Source of the DNA: Lachnospiraceae bacterium
GTDB taxonomy: Bacteria > Bacillota > Clostridia > Lachnospirales > Lachnospiraceae
Length of the DNA: 57,862 nucleotides
Assembly: GCA_017478245.1 (NCBI GenBank)
Contig: JAFVDW010000003.1
Location: forward strand, 1 to 57,862
Direction of reading: 5' to 3'
The position numbers were made by a program, and so were the translations under genes. Positions 16,258-24,826 of this stretch are shown in pieces. The notes under the pieces were generated by a model, which made no database searches, was not told where the DNA came from, and saw only the letters and a program-made list of their open reading frames with translations. Numbering within the stretch: position 1 is the stretch's first letter; the number at the start of each line of letters is the position of its first letter.

Positions 16258-19200
16258 TCAATCCTCGTCTGAAATCAAGCCTTGCAAAGTAGCTGTGAGC
16301 TTATCCGGCTCCACCGGCTTGGAAAGATGAGCATTCATACCTGCCTGCAGGGAACGCTGCACATCCTCGTCAAAGGCATTTGCCGTCAATGCAATAATCG
16401 GTATCCGTTTACTGTCCGGATGCTCCGAAGCCCGAATGCTCTCTGTAGCTTCCAATCCATCCATCACAGGCATGCGCATATCCATCAGAATGGCGTCATA
16501 ATAGCGAGGCGGCTTATGGGTAAACATCTCCACCGCTATCTGTCCGTTCTCTGCATGCTCTACTTCCATTTCACTCATCTGCAGAATCATCATAATAATC
16601 TCCGCATTAATTGCCATATCCTCTGCCAACAAGATACGTCTGCCCTTCAGTTCTACTTCTTTTTTCTCCTCTCTGTGGGTCAGCTTTCTGCGGGATATCA
16701 CCTGTTGAAACTCATAAAGCACATTCGATGCAAACAAGGGCTTCGCCATAAAGCTGTCAACACCTGCATGGACAGCCTCCTCTTCCACCTCCGTCCAACT
16801 ATATGCCGTCAGAATAACAATAGTGGATTCCCCATTGTAAAGCTCTCTAATCTGCCTGGTAACCTCGATTCCATCCTGATCAGGCATGCGCAGATCCACC
16901 AAAATAAGGTTATACGGAGTCCGTCTGGCATGACGTAGCTGCATCATCTCCAATGCTTCCTTGCCGGACGTGGCTATATCGGACGCAATACCGATCTCTT
17001 CCAACACAAGCTTTGCATGTTCGCAGTCTAACGGATCATCATCAATGATCAATACACTCAAATCCTGCGGTCTTACTTCGCTAAGCTGGTGGCTGTCTGT
17101 GCGGTCACTGCTGCGCAAGGTCACATTGACGGTGAACTCAGACCCCTCTCCCTTTTTCGATGTCACAGTGATATTACCGTTCATCATCTCCACGATATTT
17201 TTCGTGATTGCCATTCCTAAACCGGAGCCGCCATACTTGTTGGTGGAAGTGGCATCCTCCTGTGAAAATGCCTCGAATATCTTCGGAATATATTCCTCGT
17301 CCATACCGATTCCGGTGTCCTTCATTATAAATCGAAGTGTCACTTTATCCTCAAACCGCGCTGTCTGCTCCACGATAAAGGACACAGTGCCCGGAGCAGG
17401 AGTAAATTTCACCGCATTCCCCAGAATATTGATGAGCACCTGCTTCAGCTTCATATCGTCACCGATATAATACTCATCTACCTGTCCCTGAAGCTTGCAA
17501 TCATAGGCGAGCCCTTTGTCCTGACACTGACTGGACACCAGCGTATTGATCTGCTCCAGGAAGCCGCGGAAGGAAAATTCCTCATTTTTCAGAACCATAC
17601 GTCCGCTCTCAATTCTACTCATATCCAGAATATCGTTAATCAGCCCCAACAGATGCCTTGCACTGACACCGATTTTCTCAAACTGCTCCCTCGTATGAGG
17701 CTGTAGCGTCTCATCTCTAAGTGCAATATTATCAATACCGATAATGGCATTCATGGGCGTTCTAATCTCATGGCTCATGCTGGACAGGAATGCCGTCTTA
17801 GCCACATTTGCCTGTTTTGCCTCCTCCAAAGCCACCCGCAGTTGCTCATTGCGCGCCGTCTGTTCTCTGGTCAGCTCTGTGGTATCACTCTTTAACACAA
17901 TATAAAACTTTGCTTCCGGGTTGACGGAATAGAAATCAAACCGCTTGTTGTAGGTCTCCCCATCTATGGAGATGGCAATATCCACCACATAGGGGGTATC
18001 GGTCTTCGTGTGTGTCTCGATAGCTTCCAGGGATAGCAACTGCTTTATCCTGTCATGATATTCCTTATCGCCCTCCAACACCGGAAGCACCTGATTTTCC
18101 ACATACTGCTGATAAATGCCTTTTTGCGTGGTTGGAAAGATATTACCCTGTCTGATACGGTTGGCATCGCCGATGGACACACCGTAACTCCCATCCACCA
18201 GATATGCCACCATGTCAAATTGCTGCGAAAGAATCGTATTCATCAGCGTCTCCCGCACTTTTTCTGCATTACACTCTTCTTCTGTAATAAAAGCAATCAT
18301 ATCTCCGGTAAGCGGATGTCTGGTCATGGTAGCTGTCACATTGACAAAGCAGCAGCTTCCGTCATTGCGCTTAGAATAAAGCATCTCCGATGCCGTCACC
18401 TTGCCCTCCAGATAACCGTCACTCAAACGTTTTCTGTCAAAGGTTTTGCGAAAACGCTCCTGCTCTTCTTTAATGGGGAAGTGAGAAAGTCTGCGCTCGA
18501 TTGCCTCGGAATAGGGATAACGAGCGGCGTCCGCTTTCAACATATCCTGCCCTTGAGACTCCTCGATGACATCTCTGGTCAGATTTACACGGGATAGTGC
18601 CAACGTCTTTTCATTGGTCTGATAGAAATTACTTCCCAGATTGACATATACACTGCGCAGACGTTCTTCATAGGATTTGAGCACCGTCACATTGGCATAG
18701 GTACAGTAAATATAATGCTCGCTGAAATCATCAATAAACGCATAATGCACGCTGCACCAGATTCGCTTCTTCTTCGCTGTAAGCTTTTGAATCGTCAGAT
18801 CACTGGTGCCATCATCCCCCACACGCCGCTTTAACATACTGCGCACGAAAGGGCGGTCCTCCGGATGGGTGGATTTCAGAAAACCGATGCCGTCCATCAT
18901 CTCCATGGCTTCCTTCACCGTGCACTCCATCATCCGGGCAAAAGCTTCAGAGACATAAACCGACTCTAAACGTCCATCTTCATGCTGCTGCATTAACACA
19001 GAATTATTCTGCATCTGATCAATATTGCGCAGAAAATGTGTCTTGGATTCCTGCTCCTCATAGTCTGTGATATTGGTCAGGAAAAAGCCCGCATAAGGTG
19101 CAGGAAGATTGACCATGGGTTCAAAATGCAAATGCAGATTGACCATGGGCATATAGGTGGAAAAGGAATGGGGCGTCTCCGTTCGAAAACGATCCATCAT

Positions 19201-19425
19201 ACTAAGCGAATAGTCATCCATCAAGGTGCTCTCCATCAGATAAGCCCCGATATAGTTGTCATTATGATAGATTGCATTCCAGTCTCTTGCAAAGACACGA
19301 TTGGCATATACGACACGATAGTCCTTCAAACTGCCGTCCTCATTCAAAATTGCCTCATACACAAAGGTGCTGATAGGCAAATCATCATAAACCCATGTCT
19401 CAAATGGCAAGGTAATGTGTGACAT
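16258..19425 (-). CDS. Soluble hybrid histidine kinase with PAS domains and two receivers
   Basis: 1055 residues without membrane segments. PAS-like sensor modules occupy about residues 1-510. The phosphoacceptor is H552 in MSHEIRTPMNA, and the ATPase domain has the N box (NILGNAVKFTP), DTGIGM and GGSGLGMAI. Two receiver domains follow, with phosphoacceptors at D844 (VDLRMPDQDG) and near 980 (MDMRMPVMDG). No histidine phosphotransfer domain or output domain is present, so a separate phosphotransfer protein or the PAS-GGDEF-EAL neighbour must take the signal. Start ATG at 19425 with GCGAGG. Promoter at 19487-19515. Confidence 0.92.
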   Translation of the reverse strand: MSHITLPFETWVYDDLPISTFVYEAILNEDGSLKDYRVVYANRVFARDWNAIYHNDNYIGAYLMESTLMDDYSLSMMDRFRTETPHSFSTYMPMVNLHLHFEPMVNLPAPYAGFFLTNITDYEEQESKTHFLRNIDQMQNNSVLMQQHEDGRLESVYVSEAFARMMECTVKEAMEMMDGIGFLKSTHPEDRPFVRSMLKRRVGDDGTSDLTIQKLTAKKKRIWCSVHYAFIDDFSEHYIYCTYANVTVLKSYEERLRSVYVNLGSNFYQTNEKTLALSRVNLTRDVIEESQGQDMLKADAARYPYSEAIERRLSHFPIKEEQERFRKTFDRKRLSDGYLEGKVTASEMLYSKRNDGSCCFVNVTATMTRHPLTGDMIAFITEEECNAEKVRETLMNTILSQQFDMVAYLVDGSYGVSIGDANRIRQGNIFPTTQKGIYQQYVENQVLPVLEGDKEYHDRIKQLLSLEAIETHTKTDTPYVVDIAISIDGETYNKRFDFYSVNPEAKFYIVLKSDTTELTREQTARNEQLRVALEEAKQANVAKTAFLSSMSHEIRTPMNAIIGIDNIALRDETLQPHTREQFEKIGVSARHLLGLINDILDMSRIESGRMVLKNEEFSFRGFLEQINTLVSSQCQDKGLAYDCKLQGQVDEYYIGDDMKLKQVLINILGNAVKFTPAPGTVSFIVEQTARFEDKVTLRFIMKDTGIGMDEEYIPKIFEAFSQEDATSTNKYGGSGLGMAITKNIVEMMNGNITVTSKKGEGSEFTVNVTLRSSDRTDSHQLSEVRPQDLSVLIIDDDPLDCEHAKLVLEEIGIASDIATSGKEALEMMQLRHARRTPYNLILVDLRMPDQDGIEVTRQIRELYNGESTIVILTAYSWTEVEEEAVHAGVDSFMAKPLFASNVLYEFQQVISRRKLTHREEKKEVELKGRRILLAEDMAINAEIIMMILQMSEMEVEHAENGQIAVEMFTHKPPRYYDAILMDMRMPVMDGLEATESIRASEHPDSKRIPIIALTANAFDEDVQRSLQAGMNAHLSKPVEPDKLTATLQGLISDED

Positions 19426-19486
19426 AAAAGCCTCGCTTTCTCAGAAAGTATCCTTTCTGGATTTATTCCGGTGCAAATATAAATTT

Positions 19487-19515
19487 AGTTTACCTTAATT
19501 TGTGCTTTTTGTCTA
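19487..19515 (-). promoter_or_regulatory. Promoter of the hybrid-kinase operon
   Basis: On the minus strand TAGACA (19515-19510) and TAAACT (19492-19487) are separated by 17 bp. Confidence 0.55.
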
Positions 19516-19575
19516 GCAATTCTGTCGCTTTTAGGTTGAAATCTGTCAAAATTCACCTATCATTTTTGATTGACG

Positions 19576-19607
19576 AAGGGCAGTCGGAATTTCTCCCGAC
19601 TGCCCTT
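19576..19607 (-). terminator. Terminator hairpin after serine acetyltransferase
   Basis: AAGGGCAGTCGG (19576-19587) and CCGACTGCCCTT (19596-19607) form a perfect 12-bp stem with an 8-nt loop. A T-rich stretch follows on the plus strand; on the minus strand the tract is short, but its place right after the gene supports termination. Confidence 0.7.
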
Positions 19608-19621
19608 TTGTTTCATCCAAG

Positions 19622-20575
19622 CTATATAATGTAATACCAGTCCTCACTCTGTTTTAATTCTACCGGCACACTTTCTCGTGGTGTGCCGTTATGGAAGTTC
19701 AACTCCTGATTTTTGATGCTCACCTTGGTCTCTTTTTCTACAGAGGAGGTGATGAACGCGTTACTTCCGATTACGGAATTCTCACCGATGACTGTCTTAC
19801 CTCCCAGAATAGAGGCTCCGGCATAAATCGTCACATTGTCCTCTATGGTAGGGTGACGCTTCACAGACTGCAATTTCTGTCCGCCTCTGGTGGATAGTGC
19901 TCCGATGGTAACGCCCTGATAAATCTTCACATGCTCTCCGATAATAGAGGTCTCCCCCACTACAATACCTGTCCCGTGGTCGATGAAAAAATATTTGCCT
20001 ATGGTAGCGCCGGGGTGAATATCAATCCCTGTGCGAGTGTGTGCATACTCTGTCATGATTCTGGGGATCAATGGCACATTTAAAAGGAACAGCTCATGCG
20101 CCAATCTGTATACTGTAATCGCGTATAAGCCCGGATAGGACATGATAATCTCCTCATGGTATTTCGCTGCCGGATCTCCATCAAAAGCCGCCTCCAAATC
20201 TGTCTCAAGGATGTCTCGAACCTCAGGAACTTTCTTAAAAAATGCAACCGCTATCTGCTGTGACCGGGTCTGAATCGTCTCCTCGTCATGCTCCTGACCA
20301 GAGTATGCGAGTGCCAGAGCAATCTGCTTGTTGAGATGATACATGACATCCTCTACTGTCATAGAAAGCTTCGTATTGATATTATAAATCTTATATGCCT
20401 TATCCCAATAGTATCCCGGATATACGACCTTCAATAAATCTCTGGTGATTTCAATAATCTCATTCTTGTCCGGGCGCTTGAAAATATCGATTCTGTCAAT
20501 GTACCTGTCAGTGTCATAGCTGGAGAGAATCGCATTCACTACGCCGTCTATCTCTTTTCCAATAATGTTCTCCAT
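19622..20575 (-). CDS. epsC: Serine O-acetyltransferase
   Basis: 317 residues from the ATG at 20575 (GGAGG, 5-nt spacer). An ATG 11 codons upstream is excluded because the promoter at 20612-20640 would start transcription downstream of it. An N-terminal helical domain is followed by a left-handed beta-helix of hexapeptide repeats with the active-site region DIHPGATIGKYFFIDHGTGIVVGE. It makes O-acetylserine from serine and acetyl-CoA for cysteine synthesis. Length and sequence fit the EpsC-type branch rather than short CysE. It stands alone with its own promoter and terminator. Confidence 0.93.
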   Translation of the reverse strand: MENIIGKEIDGVVNAILSSYDTDRYIDRIDIFKRPDKNEIIEITRDLLKVVYPGYYWDKAYKIYNINTKLSMTVEDVMYHLNKQIALALAYSGQEHDEETIQTRSQQIAVAFFKKVPEVRDILETDLEAAFDGDPAAKYHEEIIMSYPGLYAITVYRLAHELFLLNVPLIPRIMTEYAHTRTGIDIHPGATIGKYFFIDHGTGIVVGETSIIGEHVKIYQGVTIGALSTRGGQKLQSVKRHPTIEDNVTIYAGASILGGKTVIGENSVIGSNAFITSSVEKETKVSIKNQELNFHNGTPRESVPVELKQSEDWYYII

Positions 20576-20611
20576 AAGCCCCTCCGTCTCGGTAATTATA
20601 TTCTGCATACC

Positions 20612-20640
20612 ATTTTAGAGGATGAGACTTCTTTCGTCAA
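20612..20640 (-). promoter_or_regulatory. Promoter of the serine acetyltransferase gene
   Basis: TTGACG (20640-20635) and TAAAAT (20617-20612) on the minus strand, 17-bp spacing. The predicted start point near 20605 settles the choice of start codon. Confidence 0.7.
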
Positions 20641-20664
20641 TCAGAGATTGAAAGTTTTGATCGG

Positions 20665-21858
20665 TCAGGCGACCTGATGGTTTTTATATTTTGTTTGCGC
20701 AAGCCAAATGGAAGGAAGGACGACAAGCAAAAATATAATTGCCCGCAACAGGAGCATCGGGGTGGACACGGCAGAATGGATTGCTCCATTCATGCAGGAG
20801 TACAGGGGAGTGCAGTACAGAATTCTATACAGTATCTCTTGTGTATGCGGTTCGGCATTCCCCATAACAAGATAGAACCATATCACACCGGGCAATGCAA
20901 AAAAGACAATTCCCAGCATCAACGCTTCATACACCTGCCTCGCCACGGCAGAGGCAAACAATGTGAAAGCCACAAGCATCACCATTCCGATTGCCATCAC
21001 TGCGACAAACAACAGCAGGAACTCGCCGATAGTGTAATAACTGGTACTGCCATACCACCCTTCGGTCAAGGACCATGTGTTATCCAGCATTCCCGCAAAG
21101 CAGTTCAGCCCCTGTACTCCGTAGCAGCAGATACAAAGCACAACTGTGATACATAGGCTTATCCCTAACGCTCCCAACGAAAACAAAATGCCCGCCACCA
21201 TTTTCGCTGCAATTCCCTTTCGTTTGCCATGCTCCGTCGTAAGCAGGATGGGCGCTGTGTGAATCGCATATTCCTCAGCGAACACCGGAGACAGGGCAAT
21301 GATGCTTAACAGCGATACCAATATACCCACCATTGACATTATGGTAATCAATACTCTCCACCCCTGTATGTAAGCAAAGTAGATGGGCTTCTCTGTCAGA
21401 CTGCCCATGGCTGTCTGCTGCAAAGGAAGCACCTCTGTAGCCGTAGCATAGTCAGACAAATTTTGGTATTCTCCATTGGTCAGACGATTTTCCGCCAAAA
21501 AGATATTCAGATAATTACCGTTCACGGGGATATTGGAAATGCTCTCCTCATTATGATAATATTCCAGCATTCCGCCTGCTTCTGCCATACGCTTCAGCTT
21601 TTCATCCGTAAGCTCTCCTTCAAATCCCTTCGCCAGCTCCCGGTCACGCTCTATGGCAGCCAGACCGGAAAGGGTTTCTTGCCGTATAGTCTCTAAATCG
21701 GAACGTGTTTCTGTGCCTGTTTCAATACGACTCCTCTCATTTCCGGGACCTGCTACGATAAACAGCAAAACAATACATAGAAGGAGCACTCCAAAACACA
21801 CCCTGACAATCCTACGATTTATGATTTTATAGAACTCTTCTCTTATTAACGCTCTCAC
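20665..21858 (-). CDS. ABC-2-type transporter permease
   Basis: 397 residues, GTG start with GGAGG 7 nt upstream. The first helix (VCFGVLLLCIVLLFIVAGPG) is followed by an extracytoplasmic segment of about 130 residues and then five to six further helices, the usual ABC-2 export permease layout. It starts 2 bp after the ATPase gene. The substrate is unknown; related operons export peptides or antibiotics. Confidence 0.85.
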   Translation of the reverse strand: MRALIREEFYKIINRRIVRVCFGVLLLCIVLLFIVAGPGNERSRIETGTETRSDLETIRQETLSGLAAIERDRELAKGFEGELTDEKLKRMAEAGGMLEYYHNEESISNIPVNGNYLNIFLAENRLTNGEYQNLSDYATATEVLPLQQTAMGSLTEKPIYFAYIQGWRVLITIMSMVGILVSLLSIIALSPVFAEEYAIHTAPILLTTEHGKRKGIAAKMVAGILFSLGALGISLCITVVLCICCYGVQGLNCFAGMLDNTWSLTEGWYGSTSYYTIGEFLLLFVAVMAIGMVMLVAFTLFASAVARQVYEALMLGIVFFALPGVIWFYLVMGNAEPHTQEILYRILYCTPLYSCMNGAIHSAVSTPMLLLRAIIFLLVVLPSIWLAQTKYKNHQVA

Positions 21859-21860
21859 TG

Positions 21861-22736
21861 TTACTCCTCCGTCTCTTGCTCAAAATAATACAAATACACA
21901 TCCTCCAGTCCCGGCTCCACCGAAACAGCATCTTCCACCGGCTTTTGGGATGCCACAATCCTAAGCTCCACTTTTTCTCCCTGATTTTTCAGATTGGAAA
22001 CCGCATATTTGCGATTGTATTCTTCTGCTGTCTGCGCATCTACCATACAGGTCCAGACATGCCCCTCCACTTGCTCCACAATCTCCTCCAAATTGCCCTG
22101 TCCAATCAGTTTTCCCTGTTTCATCAACAAAATCCGGTCTGCGATGTATTCCACATCCGACACGATATGGGTGGAAAGAAGCACGATCCGATTCTTAGAA
22201 AAGCCACTGATCAAATTCCGAAAACGGATACGCTCCTTGGGATCAAGCCCGGCGGTGGGCTCATCCAGAATCAGAATCTCCGGATCATTGAGCATTGCCT
22301 GTGCGATACCAAGTCTGCGAATCATACCGCCGGAAAACGTCTTAATCTTCTTTTTGCGCATTTCGGACAGCTCCACCAACTCCAACAGCTCTTCTATTTT
22401 ACTATCAATCAGACCCGGAGGCACTGCCTTCAGCTCCGCCAGATAACGTAGATACCGCTCTGCCGTCATGTTCGGATAGTAACCAAACTGCTGCGGCAGA
22501 TAACCGAGGATTCTGCGATATTCTCCATCCATTTCATCAATCTCCATGCCATTGCATAAAACAATCCCGGAAGTCGGCTTTAGAATGTTGCAGAGCATAC
22601 GCAGCAACGTGGTCTTTCCTGCACCGTTGGCTCCCAACAGACCGTACACTCCCTCCTCCAGCTTCAGCGAAAAATCGTCCACTGCTTTTTTCTGTTTATA
22701 CTGTTTGGTTACGCCTCTCAATTCCATTGATAACAT
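21861..22736 (-). CDS. ABC transporter ATP-binding protein
   Basis: 291 residues from the ATG at 22736 (AGGGAG, 7-nt spacer); the frame extends 47 codons upstream without a ribosome binding site. Walker A is GANGAGKTTLL, the signature is FSGGMIRRLGIAQAM, Walker B is ILILDEPTAGLD and the switch His follows in LLSTHIVSD. It is the ATPase of the ABC-2 exporter with the next gene. It overlaps the preceding membrane-protein gene by 19 bp, suggesting translational coupling. Confidence 0.93.
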   Translation of the reverse strand: MLSMELRGVTKQYKQKKAVDDFSLKLEEGVYGLLGANGAGKTTLLRMLCNILKPTSGIVLCNGMEIDEMDGEYRRILGYLPQQFGYYPNMTAERYLRYLAELKAVPPGLIDSKIEELLELVELSEMRKKKIKTFSGGMIRRLGIAQAMLNDPEILILDEPTAGLDPKERIRFRNLISGFSKNRIVLLSTHIVSDVEYIADRILLMKQGKLIGQGNLEEIVEQVEGHVWTCMVDAQTAEEYNRKYAVSNLKNQGEKVELRIVASQKPVEDAVSVEPGLEDVYLYYFEQETEE

Positions 22737-23524
22737 ATCATTTCTCCCTTCTCTGCTCCTTTCAGCAGCCAATGTATTTCTCCTATCAGAATCATCCCGG
22801 AGCAGACTGCCATTCCAATCCAGACTGCCATTGCTCCACGCGCATAAACCAAAGAGTTTCTCAGGAAAAAGCTCCACACTGCCCCAGACAGAATGCCGGT
22901 CGCGCCAAAGCTCAAAATGATATTTTTATCCCGCATCCGTAATAGGATTGCATAATAGAGACAGTTGGACACCAAAAACGGCGTAAGGATATACAGCAGA
23001 ATCCTTAAAAACTCCATCTGTATCCATCCCCTCATCACAATGGAACAGGCAAGCAACAACACCCCATTGATAAAAGCTGACAGCGTCATACGAATGGCAA
23101 CCAATTCCCCGATGGAGCAGAAGCAGGAAGCCTCCAGTTCCCCCATGTGATTGGAAAACAGTCGGCTGATACTGATCGTTCCGAATATGCCAAGCAACGC
23201 AATAACTGCGGACAGCACCGTAAACAGCTCTACCTCCCGTACTCCGGTTTGCTTCATGCCATTTACAATTCCTAATGCACCTGACATCAAAAGCACCGGA
23301 AATACAAAATACCCCTTTTCCAAATATCGAATCTGAACACCGATTTTGTGTACAAGAGAGGGTCTCGAAATGATTCTTTTTTCGCCTGCTGTTTGACTGA
23401 TCATACGGAGGGCTTGCTGTTTTTTGAGACTATCCACCGTAATATTTTTCATAGCAAGCTTCCAAAAACGTCTGTCCCTGCCCGCACCATACAGACTCCA
23501 AAGCTCTGTTTTCTTTCTTTTCAT
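22718..23524 (-). CDS. Membrane protein of the sigma-ABC operon
   Basis: 268 residues. A basic cytoplasmic N-terminus of about 90 residues is followed by five to six hydrophobic helices. It is not recognised as a known family. It sits between an ECF sigma gene (15 bp upstream) and the ABC genes. That place and the cytoplasmic N-terminus suggest an anti-sigma or sensor role, or an extra transporter subunit. No zinc-finger motif is visible. Confidence 0.7.
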   Translation of the reverse strand: MKRKKTELWSLYGAGRDRRFWKLAMKNITVDSLKKQQALRMISQTAGEKRIISRPSLVHKIGVQIRYLEKGYFVFPVLLMSGALGIVNGMKQTGVREVELFTVLSAVIALLGIFGTISISRLFSNHMGELEASCFCSIGELVAIRMTLSAFINGVLLLACSIVMRGWIQMEFLRILLYILTPFLVSNCLYYAILLRMRDKNIILSFGATGILSGAVWSFFLRNSLVYARGAMAVWIGMAVCSGMILIGEIHWLLKGAEKGEMICYQWN

Positions 23525-23539
23525 ACCTCAGCCACCTTT

Positions 23540-24064
23540 CTATTCCTTGAGCCATTTCTTTAATTTGTCTGTTCCCTGCCTGATCCGCGACTTCACCGTT
23601 GAGAGGTTCGTACCGGTTACAGCCGCGATCTCCCGCAGCTTTAAGTCATGGTAATAATATAGGAGCAGCGCTTCCCTCTGCATCCGGGGCAGTTGCCACA
23701 AAGCAGTTGTCAACGCCTCCCTCTGCACCAGCTTAGAGAATTGGTCTTCCGAAGACACCTCCTGCCAGACCTCATTGGGCGTCTGCTCGGTCAATGATAC
23801 CTCCTGCGCTTTGTCTCTCATATAGTCGATGCAGATATTTCTGGCAATGGTCAATAAATAGCCTTTTAAGTTCTTGTATTGATAATGATCCACATATTTG
23901 ATGAATTTCAGAAAGGTCTCCTGTGCCAGATCGTAGGACTCCTCTCTGTATCCTGTCAGGAAGTAACAGAACCGGTAAATGTCATCATAATATTTATTTG
24001 CCACTTCATTCAAAGCTTCTGTCTGTCCCCGCTGTATCCTGGCTATCAGCGTTCTGTCATCCAA
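23540..24064 (-). CDS. ECF-type RNA polymerase sigma factor, first gene of an ABC operon
   Basis: 174 residues, TTG start at 24064 with GGGAGG 7 nt upstream. Region 2 includes ESYDLAQETFLKFIKYVDHY and GYLLTIARNICIDYMRD. Region 4 includes MQREALLLYYYHDLKLREIAAVTGTNLSTVKSRIRQG. It heads a four-gene unit (sigma, membrane protein, ATPase, permease), so it probably activates the exporter in response to an envelope signal. It is only distantly similar to the sigma at 5776-6312. Confidence 0.92.
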   Translation of the reverse strand: MDDRTLIARIQRGQTEALNEVANKYYDDIYRFCYFLTGYREESYDLAQETFLKFIKYVDHYQYKNLKGYLLTIARNICIDYMRDKAQEVSLTEQTPNEVWQEVSSEDQFSKLVQREALTTALWQLPRMQREALLLYYYHDLKLREIAAVTGTNLSTVKSRIRQGTDKLKKWLKE

Positions 24065-24149
24065 TCCGACACCTCCCCTCCCGGCTTGTAAAATGTCTTA
24101 CATATTATATAACCATTTTTGACGCAGAAAAGTTTTATTTTTTAACGAC

Positions 24150-24182
24150 AAATAAGGCGCTCCCATGAGGAACGCCCTATTT
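24150..24182 (-). terminator. Terminator hairpin after hsp20
   Basis: The two arms AAATAAGGCGCTCC and GGAACGCCCTATTT form a 14-bp stem (two G-U wobbles) between the heat-shock gene and the sigma gene. Confidence 0.65.
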
Positions 24183-24221
24183 GCCGTTTTGAATTATATA
24201 AATTATATAATTGAATTCACC

Positions 24222-24653
24222 TTAGCCTTCAATCGCAATATATTTCTTCTCTTCCACCTCCGGCTTTGCCTGCACCTTGGGCACAGTGAGGGTCAAGATG
24301 CCGCTGTCATACTTCGCCTTAATATCCTCCTGCGCCACGTCACTTCCCACATAGAAGCTTCTGCTGGCAGAACCATAGTAGCGCTCTCTGCGGATATATC
24401 GATCATTCTCGTCCTTCTCATCCTTGTCCTGGGAAGAGGTTGCGCTGATGGTCAGATAACCATCCTGTAGTTTTGCCTGAATATCCTCTTTCTTCACACC
24501 GGGCAGGCTGATGGACAGCTCATAGGCATCCTCCTTGTCCTTGATATCTGTCTTCATCAATTCATTGCCTGACTGAAAACCGGAAAAACCACGGAACGGA
24601 TCTCTCCAAAAATCATCCATCAAATTCTCTCTAAAAATACTGGGCATCAACAT
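24222..24653 (-). CDS. hsp20: Small heat-shock protein, Hsp20/alpha-crystallin family
   Basis: 143 residues, ATG with GAGGAGG 8 nt upstream. A short N-terminal arm (FREN...DPFRGFSGF) is followed by the alpha-crystallin domain (about 40-135), with the typical ELSISLPGVKKEDIQAKLQDGYLTI and the ending SGILTLTVPK. It holds unfolding proteins in a refoldable state during heat or acid stress. Its promoter overlaps a CIRCE element, so HrcA should repress it. Confidence 0.95.
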   Translation of the reverse strand: MLMPSIFRENLMDDFWRDPFRGFSGFQSGNELMKTDIKDKEDAYELSISLPGVKKEDIQAKLQDGYLTISATSSQDKDEKDENDRYIRRERYYGSASRSFYVGSDVAQEDIKAKYDSGILTLTVPKVQAKPEVEEKKYIAIEG

Positions 24654-24688
24654 AAGTCATTCCTCCTCTTCTTTCTTGTTCTATTTGT

Positions 24689-24717
24689 ACTATAACACAT
24701 GTGTTGGCACTCGTCAA
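24689..24717 (-). promoter_or_regulatory. hsp20 sigma-A promoter
   Basis: TTGACG (24717-24712) and TATAGT (24694-24689) on the minus strand are 17 bp apart. The -35 hexamer lies inside the CIRCE loop region. The spacer holds the palindrome ACACATGTGT. Confidence 0.8.
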
Positions 24718-24730
24718 GCGCGAGTGCTAA
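24704..24730. promoter_or_regulatory. CIRCE operator (HrcA site)
   Basis: TTGGCACTC, 9-nt spacer, GAGTGCTAA. This is the CIRCE consensus with one change (G for A) in the left arm. It covers the -35 of hsp20, so bound HrcA would block polymerase. Confidence 0.93.
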
Positions 24731-24826
24731 TAATCTTTGTAAAACATTAATAAACTAAATATTAACAAAAAATAAGATACTTATATTATATGCAGATATC
24801 TGTTTTTTAATCACATATTATCAACT

